A stretch of 64,000 bases of DNA from positions 558,001 through 622,000 of the forward strand of contig JBAJFE010000027.1 of the NCBI GenBank assembly GCA_037903355.1. The letters are read 5' to 3'. Below the pieces are notes generated by a model. The model did not search any database. It saw only the letters and a list, made by a program, of their open reading frames with translations, and was not told the origin of the DNA. The stretch is from Trichuris trichiura (taxonomy: Eukaryota; Nematoda; Enoplea; Trichinellida; Trichuridae). Below are positions 13,790-24,500 of the stretch, one piece after another. The translations under genes and the position numbers were made by a program. The stretch's first letter is position 1, and the number at the start of each line of letters is the position of its first letter.

Positions 13790-13862
13790 AATCTATTTTA
13801 ATGTTCAAGCAATGCTGATCTCCTGGTAACGTGAGCCATGTTTCAACTAGAATCTTACAAGA
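13790..13862 (+). repeat. 73-bp direct repeat, copy 2
   Basis: Exact match to 13433-13505. The 284 bp between the copies show no terminal inverted repeats or coding sequence that I can see, so the pair could be a local duplication or the scar of an insertion. Confidence 0.9.
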
Positions 13863-14850
13863 CACTTACCTTTCCATTTCTAAGAAGTTCGTCGAATTTC
13901 AAGAGAGGACCGCAGTTGCGACAAAGCAATTTCCTAACAGCTGATATAACGGGATAGCTGAATAGATGAGAACTACAGCACTGAGGAAACTAGACACAAG
14001 AAGGATCGCAGAGCTATTATTACTTTCCACCGTCAACGCACAGGAGAGAGTAATCAGTATCTACTGACCATTTTCCCCGCCATTACCCCCCAGGCGCGCT
14101 TGTCCGCCCCCGTTAGGAAGCTGTCATCGCCCCCTGCAGGTTGTAGTTTTCCGAGCCCTCCTATTTGCGCCAGGGTGGTACGCTAATGCGGAAAAATCCA
14201 ACCAAAAAGATTCATTTTGAATTGCTGTTTGGCACAGCAGCAGATGGCAAAGCACAGAAATAGGACAATTCGCCTTTCGGTCAGGCTATCCTTCGCCAGT
14301 GGCTTTTTTTGTAGTGTGGCTGGAATATAGCAAGAAAAACTTTCGCCCGATACATCAGGGTAAACGACAGGGCAATGATAACAAGCTATTGGATCTCGTG
14401 TATCTTCTCCCAGCCAGAAACGGGAACGGCAGCATCAAAGGGACGCTTATTTACGTTAACCGTCTTAGCGCGCTACGCTTGTGTATCAAGATCGCCAACG
14501 TCTCACAATAACATCGAAGAACACATGTTCAGTCTTAGCCTTAGGCTAGGGCAGGACTGGACGGCCGGCACGGTTAAAGAATGCGAACCATTGTTACTGT
14601 GACGGCGTAATCTCCACTTGACCTCCCTTGATGTTGCCGCGTCAACTTCAGCCGGGGGTACGAAACACGAGACTCACTAATTTCCGTAGCCAAACTACGT
14701 ACAGGCACCGCTGCGCGCTCTCGTCCTGCGGCACCGAATACGAGGGAACTCCTGGAGCCCCCCTAAGCTCCCAGGGACCCCCTAAACCCCAATCTTTCTC
14801 AGGGCCCCCTTCAAGTTTTCCAGGGCCCCAAGCTGGTCCGTGGGGCCCCC

Positions 14851-14864
14851 ATTGGGAACCACTG
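14851..14864 (-). repeat. Right terminal inverted repeat of the hAT element
   Basis: ATTGGGAACCACTG is the reverse complement of the hAT terminus CAGTGGTTCCCAAT. It is closer to the common hAT end than the left copy, which carries two changes. Confidence 0.85.
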
Positions 14865-14872
14865 CCTTAGAG
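14865..14872. other. Right target-site duplication of the hAT element
   Basis: CCTTAGAG equals the satellite sequence at this position in uninterrupted monomers; the partner at 9751-9758 differs at two bases. Confidence 0.75.
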
Positions 14873-17800
14873 CATATTTTTGCGAGAATGGTGTACTTCC
14901 GTTTGCCCCGTATTTCGAGCTTTGCACACCCGCACAGCGTACTGTGTCTCGGCATTCCTTGTGCGCTGATAGTTGAATAAACTCTCCATATGAGTGAAAA
15001 CACGAAGGCACAGACCCTCTTACTCCGTCCAGGGAACAACTTTGCTCGTATATAGACTACGCGGATGCCCCTGTGCTTCGAAAGGGCAGCAGTATTCCCA
15101 CTCGGAAACGCTAACTCCTTTCCTATTTAGCGCAACTGGGAATTGCATGTTCGTAAATCACTCCTCGAGGCAACCGGTAGTGTGTGGCATTCCTATGCGC
15201 CCTTCTTCTGCCAGCAGTTTTTCAGAAAGATTGTATTATTTCGTCCTCCTTCCGCGTGGCTATGACGACCTCGGCCTGTACAGCTCTGGAACCGCAATTG
15301 TATTTCCCTGCTCCCCCGCGTTTGGTCAGTCACTGCGTATCGTTCCGTGGGTAGAAGCGAAGCAGCTGTCGCACACGACACGACGTCAGGCGACACTAGC
15401 CTAAATTTTGAGTAATTCCGTGCACTCCCCTACGCGCTAACGACGTCCAGAATTAGCACAACCGTTGGGTAACGTTCTCTCGGCAGCAGACCGCGGATAA
15501 TTGTTTAATATATGCACCGTGCTAAAAGAAAGACGCAAGTGTAGCTGGCCTCATCCCCTGAGCACCACGCAGTTTTCATCAAGGCTCACCAATGTCGTCC
15601 AGTCGTTCTGCTCTCAGCGGCACACACATTTTCTTCTAGCGATGCACACCATTCTGTCCTTAGCATCTAGGGTGCGCCCAATACATAAGAAGGAACCATG
15701 CTGGTACGCAGAAGTATACGGCGATACACGTGTAATCGCGCATTTGGGCGACATGGCGCGCCTTGGATCAGTTATATGATGCTCACTCTGAAGGCAAAAT
15801 TATGCAAAAAAGGACCAACTGATGGAGAGATCGTCGTTGCCGCTATTGTCGATAAACGAACCGTTCCCGTATGCAGACACAAATCAACTTCGTTTTCTTC
15901 TACTCCCAAAATGGATAATGTGAGAATGGGATGGTACGCGACTGCGAAGTCATCTGTTCTCGAGGGCATATGCGTAAACCCTGCCCCGTTTTTCGCGGAA
16001 CATGTTCTGTTGCCCACTTGTTTATTAAGTTTGGAAAGTTTCTGCACGACCCTCAGCGTGAAAAGTATCCGCTACCGGCCGCTAAACATCTTTGAGTAGG
16101 CTGCTGCCGCGAACGATTTCGTTTCTTTCCTTCCGTGCAGAAACACCACAAGCACTGAAAACTGAACCCACCGCGGACTACGTTAGAAGATACTATTGAG
16201 AAAATGGACCACTTTGGGCTGCACTGTACTTCGAGATTTGCACACCCGCACAGCGAACGATGTGTCGGCATTCTTCGAGCGCTGATGGTTGAATAAACCC
16301 TCCATATGAGTGAAAACACGAAGGCATAGACCCGCTTCCTCCGCGCTGGGGGACAACTTTGCTCGTATATTGACGACGCGGATGCCCATGTGCTACGAAA
16401 GCGCACCAGTATTCCCGCTCCGAAACGCTGTCTTCTTCTCCGTTCGGCGCAACTGGGAATTCCGCATTCCTCAGTCACTCTTCCAGAAAGCCCGCAGCTT
16501 GTGACACTAGTATGCGGCCTTCAGCCGGCAGTTTTCAGAAACATTGTTTGATTTCGTCCTCCTTCGTCTTGGCATCGACAACCAGGAGATCTACAGCTCA
16601 GTAACCGCAATAGTGTCTCCTTAATCCTCCGCGTTTCGCCAGTCAATGCTTATCGTTCCGTGGGTAGAAGCGAAGAAGGTGTCGCACACGACACGACGTC
16701 AGGCGACACTAGCTTAAACTTTGAGTAATTTCGTAAACTCTCCAATGCGCTAAAGACGTCCAGAATTGGCACAACCGTTCGGTAACGTTCTCTCGGCAGC
16801 AGACGGCGGATAAATGCTTAATATATGCACCTGGCGAAAAGAAGGACGCAAATGTAGCTGGCTTCAGCCCCTGAGCACCAAGGAGTTTTCAACAAGGCTC
16901 ACCAATGTCGTCCACTAGTCCAGATCTGGACGGCATGCACATTTTGGTCCAGCCGAAGGCACGATTCCGTCCTTAACCTCTAGCGATTGCCCAATAGTTA
17001 AGAACTAACGATGCTGCTACGCAGAAGGATACGACGATGCACATGTAATCGTCTATTTCGGCGACGTAGTTCGCACTGCACCAATTGTATGATGTTCACT
17101 GTGCACGCAAGATTATGTAAAAGGGGACCAAACGATGGAGGGCGCGACGTTGCCGCAATTCTCGATAAGCGAATCGTTTTCGCATGCAGACACGAATCAA
17201 CTTTGTTCTCTTTTACACCCAAAATGTATAATGTGAGAACCGGAGGGTACGGCTCTGCGAAGTCATCTCTTATCGAGGGCATGCGCGTAAACCCTGCCGG
17301 GTTTTCCACTTAACATGGCCTCTTGCCCACTTGTTCATGAAATTTGCAATGTTCCGGTTCGACCTTCACCGTGAAAATTATCCGCTACCGGCCGCTAAAC
17401 ATCTTTGAGTGCGCCGCTGCCGCGAACGATTCCGTTTCTTTCCTTCCCTCCAAAATACCAGAAGCACTAGAAACTGAACCCACCGCGGACGACTTTACAG
17501 CATATTTTTGCGAGAATCGCCCCGTTCCGCTTGCCACGCATATCGGGGTTCCCACAGCCGCACAGCGAACGATGTCTCTGCATTCTTCCAGCGCTGATGG
17601 TTGAATAACTTCATATATGAGAGAAAATACGAAGGCAAAGATAAGCTTCCTCCGCTCAGGGAACAGTTCTGCTCGAAAGTAGACCACACTGTGTACCTCT
17701 GTATCGACAGCGCAAAAGTGTCCCCAGTCGGAAGCGCTAACTTCTTCTGGGTTCGCTGCAACTGGGAATTCCATATTCCTGAATCACTCTTCTGGGCAGC

Positions 17801-18392
17801 GAGCAGTTTGTAGCATTCCTATGCGCCCTTCTGCCAGCAGTTCTCAGAAACATTGTTAAATTGCGTCCTCCTTCTTGGCTCCGACGGCCTCCAGCTCTAC
17901 AGCTCAGGACCCGTAATAGTATCTCCTTATCGGTCCCCGTTTGGCCAGTCGCAGCTTTTCGTTGCGTGGGGAGAAGCGACGTAGGTGTCGCACACGACAC
18001 GACGGCACGCGATACTAGCCTAAATTCTGAGTAATTTCGTCCACCCTCCTATGGTCTAACAACGTCCAGAATCGGCTCAACGTACAATAACGTCGTGTCG
18101 GGAGCACACGGCGGATAATTGCTGAAAATTTGCACCGTGCTAAAGGAAAGACGCAAGTGGAACTGGCCTCATCCCCTGAGCACCAAACAGTTTTCATAAA
18201 GGATAACCAATGTTGTCCACTCGTCGAGATCTGGGCGCCATCCACGTTTTGTTCCAGCCAAGGACACCATTCCGTCCTTAGCATCTAGGGTGGACCCAAT
18301 AGCAAAGAAGGAACGATAGTGCTACGGAGAAGGATACGACGATGCACGTGTAATCGTCCATTTGGGAGTTGTGGTGCGCCCTGGATCAATTA
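14865..18392. repeat. Tandem satellite array, about 1.31 kb monomer (right block)
   Basis: The satellite continues after the hAT element with landmarks at about 15514, 16827 and 18132. The first two monomers resemble the diverged left block. From about 17.4 kb the sequence changes to the variant found inside the composite units, for example CCCCAGTCGGAAGCGCTAAC and TTTGGGAGTTGTGGTGCGCC. The monomer around 17.0-18.39 kb therefore looks transitional: it still has the segment of about 325 bp that the composite units lack, followed by the composite-type variant. No conserved coding frame is visible. Confidence 0.92.
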
Positions 18393-18580
18393 CAGTAGAA
18401 CCTCCGAAGTTGACTATCTTCCTATGTCGACCACCTCCTAAGTTGACCGAATTTCGGCCAGTTGATTGTCAGGACGTTAATAAGCGCAAGGTCAACCTCG
18501 ATACGTCGACCATCAACGTATGTGGGAAGTTGACCGCTTTAGCCGTGACCTGGTATATGAACGCAAAGCTAACCTGCACT
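18393..18580. mobile_element. GTTGACC-rich block with pogo/Tigger-like end (DNA-transposon remnant?)
   Basis: The block starts TA-CAGTAGAACCTCC exactly where the satellite reads CAATTATATG, so a TA target is possible. It contains about eight GTTGACC-like words in both orientations (GTTGACT, GTCGACC, GTTGACC, GGTCAAC, GTCGACC, GTTGACC, GTGACC). CAGTAGAACCTC at a TA is reminiscent of pogo/Tigger-type termini, and the repeated words could be transposase sites. No matching right end (GGTTCTACTG) and no transposase are present, so the family is uncertain. The same block opens all 13 composite units, at 18393, 21543, 24695, 34016, 37169, 40322, 43474, 46628, 49782, 52930, 56085, 59231 and 62384. 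Confidence 0.4.
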
Positions 18581-19112
18581 CTGTAAATTGGCCACTTCGG
18601 TTTGCTCTGTGTGAGTCACCAGCAGCTGCTAACCATCATTGCCTCAATGTGCTGTTACTCAACGTAGCGATGTTTTTCATTACCCTACATTGAAGATTCC
18701 TGATAACAGAACTGATTCCGTCGCTTTGACGATGCATCTTTTATGCTTGCCTTCACAGCTTGCTCGATTCCTCATGTGCATAAATTCCGACCTACGCGTT
18801 GGCAGCAATCGCCCATTGAGGGAAATATGACAAGTCGAGCCTACTTGAACTCGTTCGCGTCGAGCTCAGTTCCATTCATTCGCTTTGCTATAGGTGTGCG
18901 GCAGGGTGCTTAACGCGTTTTCGCGAGTAAAAATAGCCCGACATGAACACGGGGAGTTTCCTAACGGGGCAATGGATTTTCATCCCTACTTCATACGGTG
19001 TGTATTCTTGCCCGTTGATGGGTTCTGAAATTAAACCGAAGCAAGTGCCCTGCCATCGGATGGATGAGCAATTATTAAGGAAAAATACAGAAGTACTTAA
19101 ACAGTTCGGAGC

Positions 19113-19141
19113 TTTCGAGACTAACCTTGTCCCGTCGTCAG
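19113..19141 (-). ncRNA. Hammerhead-ribozyme-like core near the Penelope 3' end (candidate)
   Basis: Read on the minus strand: CTGACGA (hammerhead consensus CUGANGA), a hairpin of 5-6 bp with GGGAC pairing to GTCTC around an AAGGTTA loop, then GAAA. It lies about 20 bp past the stop of the GIY-YIG frame. Penelope-like elements are known to carry hammerhead motifs in their terminal regions. A convincing stem III and cleavage site are not obvious to me. Most other units read CGGACGA here, which breaks the core. Confidence 0.35.
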
Positions 19142-19161
19142 CGATGGTGGTAATCGTATTT

Positions 19162-20505
19162 TTACTCCGATGTTACGGTATTCATAGGAACTGAGGGGGC
19201 GCCATTCTGTATGGAATAATATCCCGTTTTCCTAATAACAGATGTCCATACCGAGCTGACCTCCACCCCCTTGTCACGGTTAATGGACATGTTATTGCGA
19301 ATCAACAGGGACTCCTTTATTTGCCTAAGGCGAAAATGGCTCTCGCGGCAAACGATGGATGGCTGCAGGTAACGTGAACACTGAGAGGAATGCTCAGCAA
19401 CGGCGGAGGTGTTCTTCGCTTTTTCCATGGCTTGTAAAGGAGGCACGGTTCTAGGGCGTCCCCGACGTATCCTGTGTGTTCCATTCAGTTCCCTTTCTGC
19501 GGATCGGTAACTGTTGAGCGCATTCATGTGTTCTTCAAATCTGTAAAATAATGTATTGCCCGTTTCTCCCATGTAGGAGGCGTTGCAATCACAATTAATC
19601 ACATAAACAACGCCAGGTCTCTCTTGGAATGGGACCATGATATTATCGTTGCGCACTAAGGAACGAAGGTTGGGGGAAGACTTGAAGAAAACGCGGAAGC
19701 CGTACTGGCGACCTAGACGTTGCAAGTGTTCCCCCAGGCCGACGTAGTAGGGAATGGTGAGGACTGGAAGACGATCTCTCTCAGTAGTTGAGGAGGACTC
19801 GGATGGGTTTAGCCTTCGCGCTATGGTGGAGCAGAAAAAGGTTTTGGGGTAGCCATTTTTCTCCAACGTCATTGAAATGTGGTCTAAATCAGAATTGAGG
19901 AATTCTGGATCGCAGATTGCGATGGCGCGGTCCACCAACCCTGTCACTATGCCCCTCTTCAGTGACATGGGGTGGTCGGAGCAGAAATGCGCGTATCTGT
20001 CCGAATGCATTGTTTTCCTATATACTGTTGTCTTACAAGACGTGGCATTTCGGGGAACTAACACATCCAGGAAGGGAAGTTTCCTGCCTATTTCCCTTTC
20101 AATTGTACAGGAAACTTTTCCCGGGAAGATCGAGTTCAAGTGTTTCAAAAGAGCTTCCTCCTGTCCTTTTTTAACAATGGCAAAAATATCGTCTACATAG
20201 CGCTTGAACAGGCGGGGAGTGCAATGGTTGTCCGAACCTTCGAAGGCAATTTCTTCTAGGTGCTCCATGAGCAGCTCTGCGAGGACCGGAGAAAGCGGAC
20301 TGTTCAATGGTGCTCCCTCGTTCTGTCGGAAGAAGCTGTCTTGAAACCTGAAGTAGTTCCCTCCACGCATACAGAACAAAACTAACTTTGCTATTTGACA
20401 AGGAAACAGCTTAGTTCTCTCACTTAACCTGTTGTCATTGTTCAATAGGGTTGCTAGTCTGTTGAGTTTATGTGAAATAGGAATGGAGGTAAAGAGATCC
20501 TTCAC
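19162..20505 (-). CDS. Penelope-like reverse transcriptase/GIY-YIG fragment, unit 1 (uninterrupted)
   Basis: A 5'-truncated Penelope-like element protein that would copy RNA and cut target DNA. The open stretch of 447 codons begins with a GTG valine codon right after an in-frame TAG (20509-20511) and the motif A aspartate codon, so there is no true start at this edge and the N-terminal RT motifs are missing. Seen in order: motif A (DVKDLFTSIP), motif B (QNEGAPLNSPLSP; most copies have GSPLSP), catalytic RYVDDIF, then a GIY-YIG endonuclease with VYVINCDCNASYMGETGN and RFEEH, and a Cys/His tail ending TVTSE. Family proteins are usually several hundred residues longer at the N terminus. It shares its frame and end with copies in units 2 and 12. 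Expression as a functional protein is unlikely. Confidence 0.9.
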   Translation of the reverse strand: MKDLFTSIPISHKLNRLATLLNNDNRLSERTKLFPCQIAKLVLFCMRGGNYFRFQDSFFRQNEGAPLNSPLSPVLAELLMEHLEEIAFEGSDNHCTPRLFKRYVDDIFAIVKKGQEEALLKHLNSIFPGKVSCTIEREIGRKLPFLDVLVPRNATSCKTTVYRKTMHSDRYAHFCSDHPMSLKRGIVTGLVDRAIAICDPEFLNSDLDHISMTLEKNGYPKTFFCSTIARRLNPSESSSTTERDRLPVLTIPYYVGLGEHLQRLGRQYGFRVFFKSSPNLRSLVRNDNIMVPFQERPGVVYVINCDCNASYMGETGNTLFYRFEEHMNALNSYRSAERELNGTHRIRRGRPRTVPPLQAMEKAKNTSAVAEHSSQCSRYLQPSIVCRESHFRLRQIKESLLIRNNMSINRDKGVEVSSVWTSVIRKTGYYSIQNGAPSVPMNTVTSE

Positions 20506-21542
20506 ATCCTAACTTACCGAAAAGTCTGAATCAGAAACGTGGAAAGAGCGCAGGGAAACGCTGCTGCCGCGAACGATTTCGTTTCTTTCCTTCCCTGCAA
20601 TGTACCAGAAGCATTGGAAACTGAACCCACTGCGGACGACCATAGAGCATATTTTTGCGGGAATGGGCCACTTCCGCTTCCCCGTATATCGAGCCTTCAA
20701 CAGCAGGACAGCGAACGATGTGCGGCATTCATCGAGCGCTGATGGTTGAATAAACCCTCCATATGAGTGAAAACACGAAGGCATAGACGCGCTTCCTCCG
20801 TCGAGAGAGCTATTGTGCTCGTAAGTTGACCACACTGGTGTACCTCTCTATCGACAGCGCACCAGTGTCCCCAGTCAGAAGCGCTAACTTCTTCTGGGTT
20901 CGCCACAACTGGGAATTGCATATTCCTGAATCACTCTTGTAGGCAGCGAGCAGTTTGTAGCATTCCTATGCGCCCTTCTGCCAGCAGTTTTCCAAAACAT
21001 TGTTAGATTGCATCCTCCTTCTTCTTGGCTCCGACGGCCTCCAGCTGTACAGCTGAGGAACCTTAATAGTATCTCCTCATTCGTCCGCGTTTGGCCAGTC
21101 GCAGATTTTCGTTCCGTGGGTAGAAGCGACGTAGGTGTCGCACACGACACGACGTCACGCGACACTAGCCTAAATTCTCAGTAATTTCGTCTGCCCTCCT
21201 ATGCGCTAATAACGTCCGGAATCGGCTCAACGTTCAATAACGTGGTGTCAGGAGCACACGGCGGATAATTGCTGAATATTTGCACCGTGCTAAAGGAAAG
21301 GCGCAGGGGGAACTGGCCTCATCCCCTGAGCACCAAACAGTTTTCATCAAGGAAAACCAATGTTGGCCACTCGTCGAGATCTGGGCGGCATCCACATTTT
21401 GTTCCAGCCAAGGACACCATTCCGTCCTTTGCCTTTAGGGTGGACCGAATAGCAAGGAAGCAACGATAGTGCTACTGAGAAGGATACGACGATGCACGTG
21501 TAATCGTCCATTTGGGAGTTGTGGTGCGCGCTGGATCAATTA

Positions 21543-24500
21543 CAGTAGGACCACCGATGTTGACTACCTTCCTATGTCGACCACCTCCTAAGTTGACCGA
21601 ATTTTGGCAAGTTGGTTGTCAGTACGTTAATAAGCGCAAGGTCAACCTCGATACGTCGACCATCAAAGTATGTGGGAGGTTGACCGCTTTAGCCGTGACC
21701 TGGTATATGAACGCAATGCTAACTTGCACTCTCTAAATTGGCCACTTCGGTTTGCTCTGTGTCAGTCACTAGCAGCTGCTAACCATCATTGCCTCAATGT
21801 GCTGTTACTCAACCTAGCGATGTTTTTCATTACCCTACATTGGAGATTCCTGATTACAGAACTGATTCGGTCGCTTGACGATGCATCTTTTATGCTTCCC
21901 GGCACAGCTTGGTTGTTTCCTCATATGCATAATTTCCGACCTACGCTTTGGCAGCATTCGCCCATTGAGGGAAATATGACAAGTCGAGCCTACTTGAACT
22001 CGTTCGCGAGGAGCTCAGTTCCATTCATTCGCCTTGCTATAGGTGTGCGGCAGGGTGCTTAACGTGTTTTCGCGAGTAAAAATAGCCCGACTTGAACACG
22101 GGGTGTTTCTTAACGGGGCAATGGATTTTGATCTCTACTTCATACGGTGTGTATTCTTGCCCGTTGATGGGTTCTGAAATTAAACCGAAGCAAATGCCCT
22201 GCGAACGGATGGATGAGCAATTATTAGGCAAAATACAGAAGAGGTACTTAAACAGTTCGGGGCTCTCGACACTAACCTTGTCCCGTCGTCCGCGATGGTG
22301 CTAATGGTACTTTTACTCCGATGTTAAGGTGTTCATACGAACTGAGGGGGCGCCATTCGGTATGGAACAACATCCCATTTTACTGATAGCAGATGGCCAT
22401 ATCGAGCTGACCTTCACCCCCTTGTCACGGTTAATGGACATGTTATTGCGAATGAACAAAGACTCCTTTACTTGCCTAAGGCGAAAATGGCTCTGGCGGC
22501 AAATGATGGATGGGTGCAGGTCACGTGGGCATTGAGAGGAATGCTCAGCAACGGCGGAGGTGTTCTTCGCTTTTTCCATAGGTTGTAAAGGAGGCACGGT
22601 TCCAGGGCGTCCCCGACGTGTCCTGTGTATTCCATTCAGCTTCTCTTCCGCTGATCGGTAACTGTTGAGCGCATTCATGTGTTCTTTAAATCTGTCAAAT
22701 AATGTATTGCCCGTTTCTCCTATGTAAGAGGCGTTGCAATCACAATTAATCACAAAAACAACTCCAGGTTTCTGTTGGAATGGGACCTTGATCTTATCGT
22801 TGCGCACTAAGGAACGGATGCTGGGGGAAGACTTGAAGAAAACGCGGAAGCCGTACTGGCGACGCAGACGTTGCAAGTGTTCTCCCAGGCCGACGTAGTA
22901 GGCAATGGCGAGGACTGGAAGACGATCTCTCTCAGTAGTTGAGGAGGACTCGGTTGGGTTTAGCCTTCGCGCTATGGTGGAGCAGAAAAAAATTTTGGGG
23001 TAGCCATTTTTCTCCAACGTCATTGGAATGTGGTGTAAATCAGAATTCAGGAATTCTGGATCGCAGATTGCGATGGCGCGGTCCACCAACCCTGTTACTA
23101 TGCCCCTCTTCACTGACATGGGGTGGTGTGAGGAGAAATGCAGGTATCTTTCCGAATGGGTTGTTTTCCTATATACTGTTCTCTTTAAAGACGTGGCATT
23201 TCCGGGAACTAACACATCCAGGAAGGGAAGCTTCCTGCCTATTTCCGTTTGAATTGTATAGGAAACTTTTCCCGGGAAGGTCGAGTTCAAGTGTTTCAAA
23301 AGAGCTTCCTCCTGTCCTTTTTTAACAATGGCAAAAATTTCATCTACATAGCGCTTGAACAGGCGGGGAGTGCAATGGTTGTCCGAACCTTCGAAGGCAA
23401 TTTCTTCTAGGTGCTCCATGAGCAGCTCTGCGAGGACCGGAGAAAGCGGACTGCTCAAGGGTGCTCCCTCGTTCTGTCGGAAGAAGCTGTCTTGAAACCT
23501 GAAGTAGTTCCCTTCACGCATACAGAACAAAACTAACTTAGCCATTTGACAAGGAAACAGCTTAGTTCTCTCACTTAACCTGTTGTCATTGTTCAATAGG
23601 GTTGCTAGTCTGTTGAGTTTATGTGAAATAGGAATGGAGGTAAAGAGATCCTTCACATCCTAACTTACCGGAAAGTCTGAATCAGAAACTTGGAAAGAGC
23701 GCAGGGAAACGCTGCTGCCGCGAACGATTTCGTTTCTTTCCTTCCCTGCAAAGTACCAGAAGCATTGGAAACTAAACCCACTGCGGACGACCATAGAGCA
23801 TACTCTTGCGAGAATGGTCCACTTCCGCTTCCCCGTATATCGAGCATTCAACAGCTGCACAGCGAACGAAGTGTCGGCATTCGTCGAGCGCTGATGGTTG
23901 AATAAACCCTCCATATGAGTGAAAACACGAAGGCATAGACCCGCTTCCTCCGTCGACGGAGCAATTGTGCTCGTTAGTTGACCACACTGGTGTACCTCTC
24001 TATCGACAGCGCACCAGTGTCCCCAGTCGGAAGCGCTAACTTCTTCTGGGTTCGCCGCAACTGGGAATTGCATATTCCTGAATCACTCTTGTAGGCAGCG
24101 AGCAGTTTGTAGCATTCCTATAAGCCCTTCTGCCAGCAGTTTTCCAAAACATTGTTAGATTGCATCCTCCTTCTTCTTGGCTCCGACGGCCTCCAGCTGT
24201 AGAGCTGAGGAACCGTAATAGTATCTCCTCATTCGTCTGCGTTTGGCCAGGCGCAGCTTTTCGTTCCGTGGGTAGAAGAGACGCAGGTGTCGCACACGAC
24301 ACCACGTCACCCGACACTAGCCTAAATTCTGAGTAAATTCGTCTACCCTCCTATGCGCTAATAACGTCCGGAATCGGCTCAACGTTCAATAACGTGGTGT
24401 CGGGAGTACGCGGCAGACAATTGCTGAATACTTGCACCGTGCTAAAGGAAAGACGCAAGGGGAAGTGGCCTCATCCCATGAGCACCAAACAGTTTTCCTC

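Larger units (their letters stand above)
12235..14851. other. hAT non-coding 5' region
   Basis: About 2.6 kb upstream of the transposase with no convincing coding sequence. It holds a 73-bp direct repeat (13433-13505 and 13790-13862) and, near the right end (about 14755-14850), several AGGGACCCCC/AGGGCCCCC words. Clustered words near an end are a common arrangement for hAT transposase binding, but that role here is inference. Confidence 0.55.
9759..14864 (-). mobile_element. hAT-superfamily DNA transposon, ZBED5/SCAND3-like, degraded
   Basis: The 5106-bp insertion interrupts one satellite monomer. Its ends are imperfect inverted repeats: the left end begins CAGTGTTTCCGAAT and the right end, read on the other strand, begins CAGTGGTTCCCAAT (12 of 14 identical). 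Both ends continue into runs of GGGCCCC-type sequence. An 8-bp imperfect target duplication flanks it. Inside is a minus-strand transposase pseudogene (10558-12234). Removing the element and one duplication copy restores a satellite spacing of 1318 bp between landmarks at 9082 and 15514, close to the normal period. The termini, duplication length and protein all agree on hAT. Confidence 0.9.
18393..21542. repeat. Composite higher-order repeat unit 1
   Basis: Parts: GTTGACC-rich block and other non-coding DNA 18393-19161; Penelope fragment (minus strand) about 19162-20558; satellite remnant 20559-21542. This is the leftmost unit and is visibly diverged from the central units. Confidence 0.93.

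Noticed and set aside
14628..14870. An 80-codon proline-rich frame at the right end of the hAT element
   Set aside because: It is a translation of the GC-rich subterminal AGGGCCCCC words and the inverted repeat, not a gene.
23645..23665. A GTAAGT splice-donor-like word overlapping the TAG before motif A
   Set aside because: The word also encodes the expected Val-Ser-Tyr codons of the RT, so coincidence is enough; no acceptor or transcript evidence is visible.
23660..24073. A 137-codon ATG frame in the satellite, repeated in units 2, 3, 4, 7 and 8
   Set aside because: It is reproduced by tandem duplication, contains no recognisable domain, is absent or broken in older monomers, and ends at the stop beside the Penelope junction.
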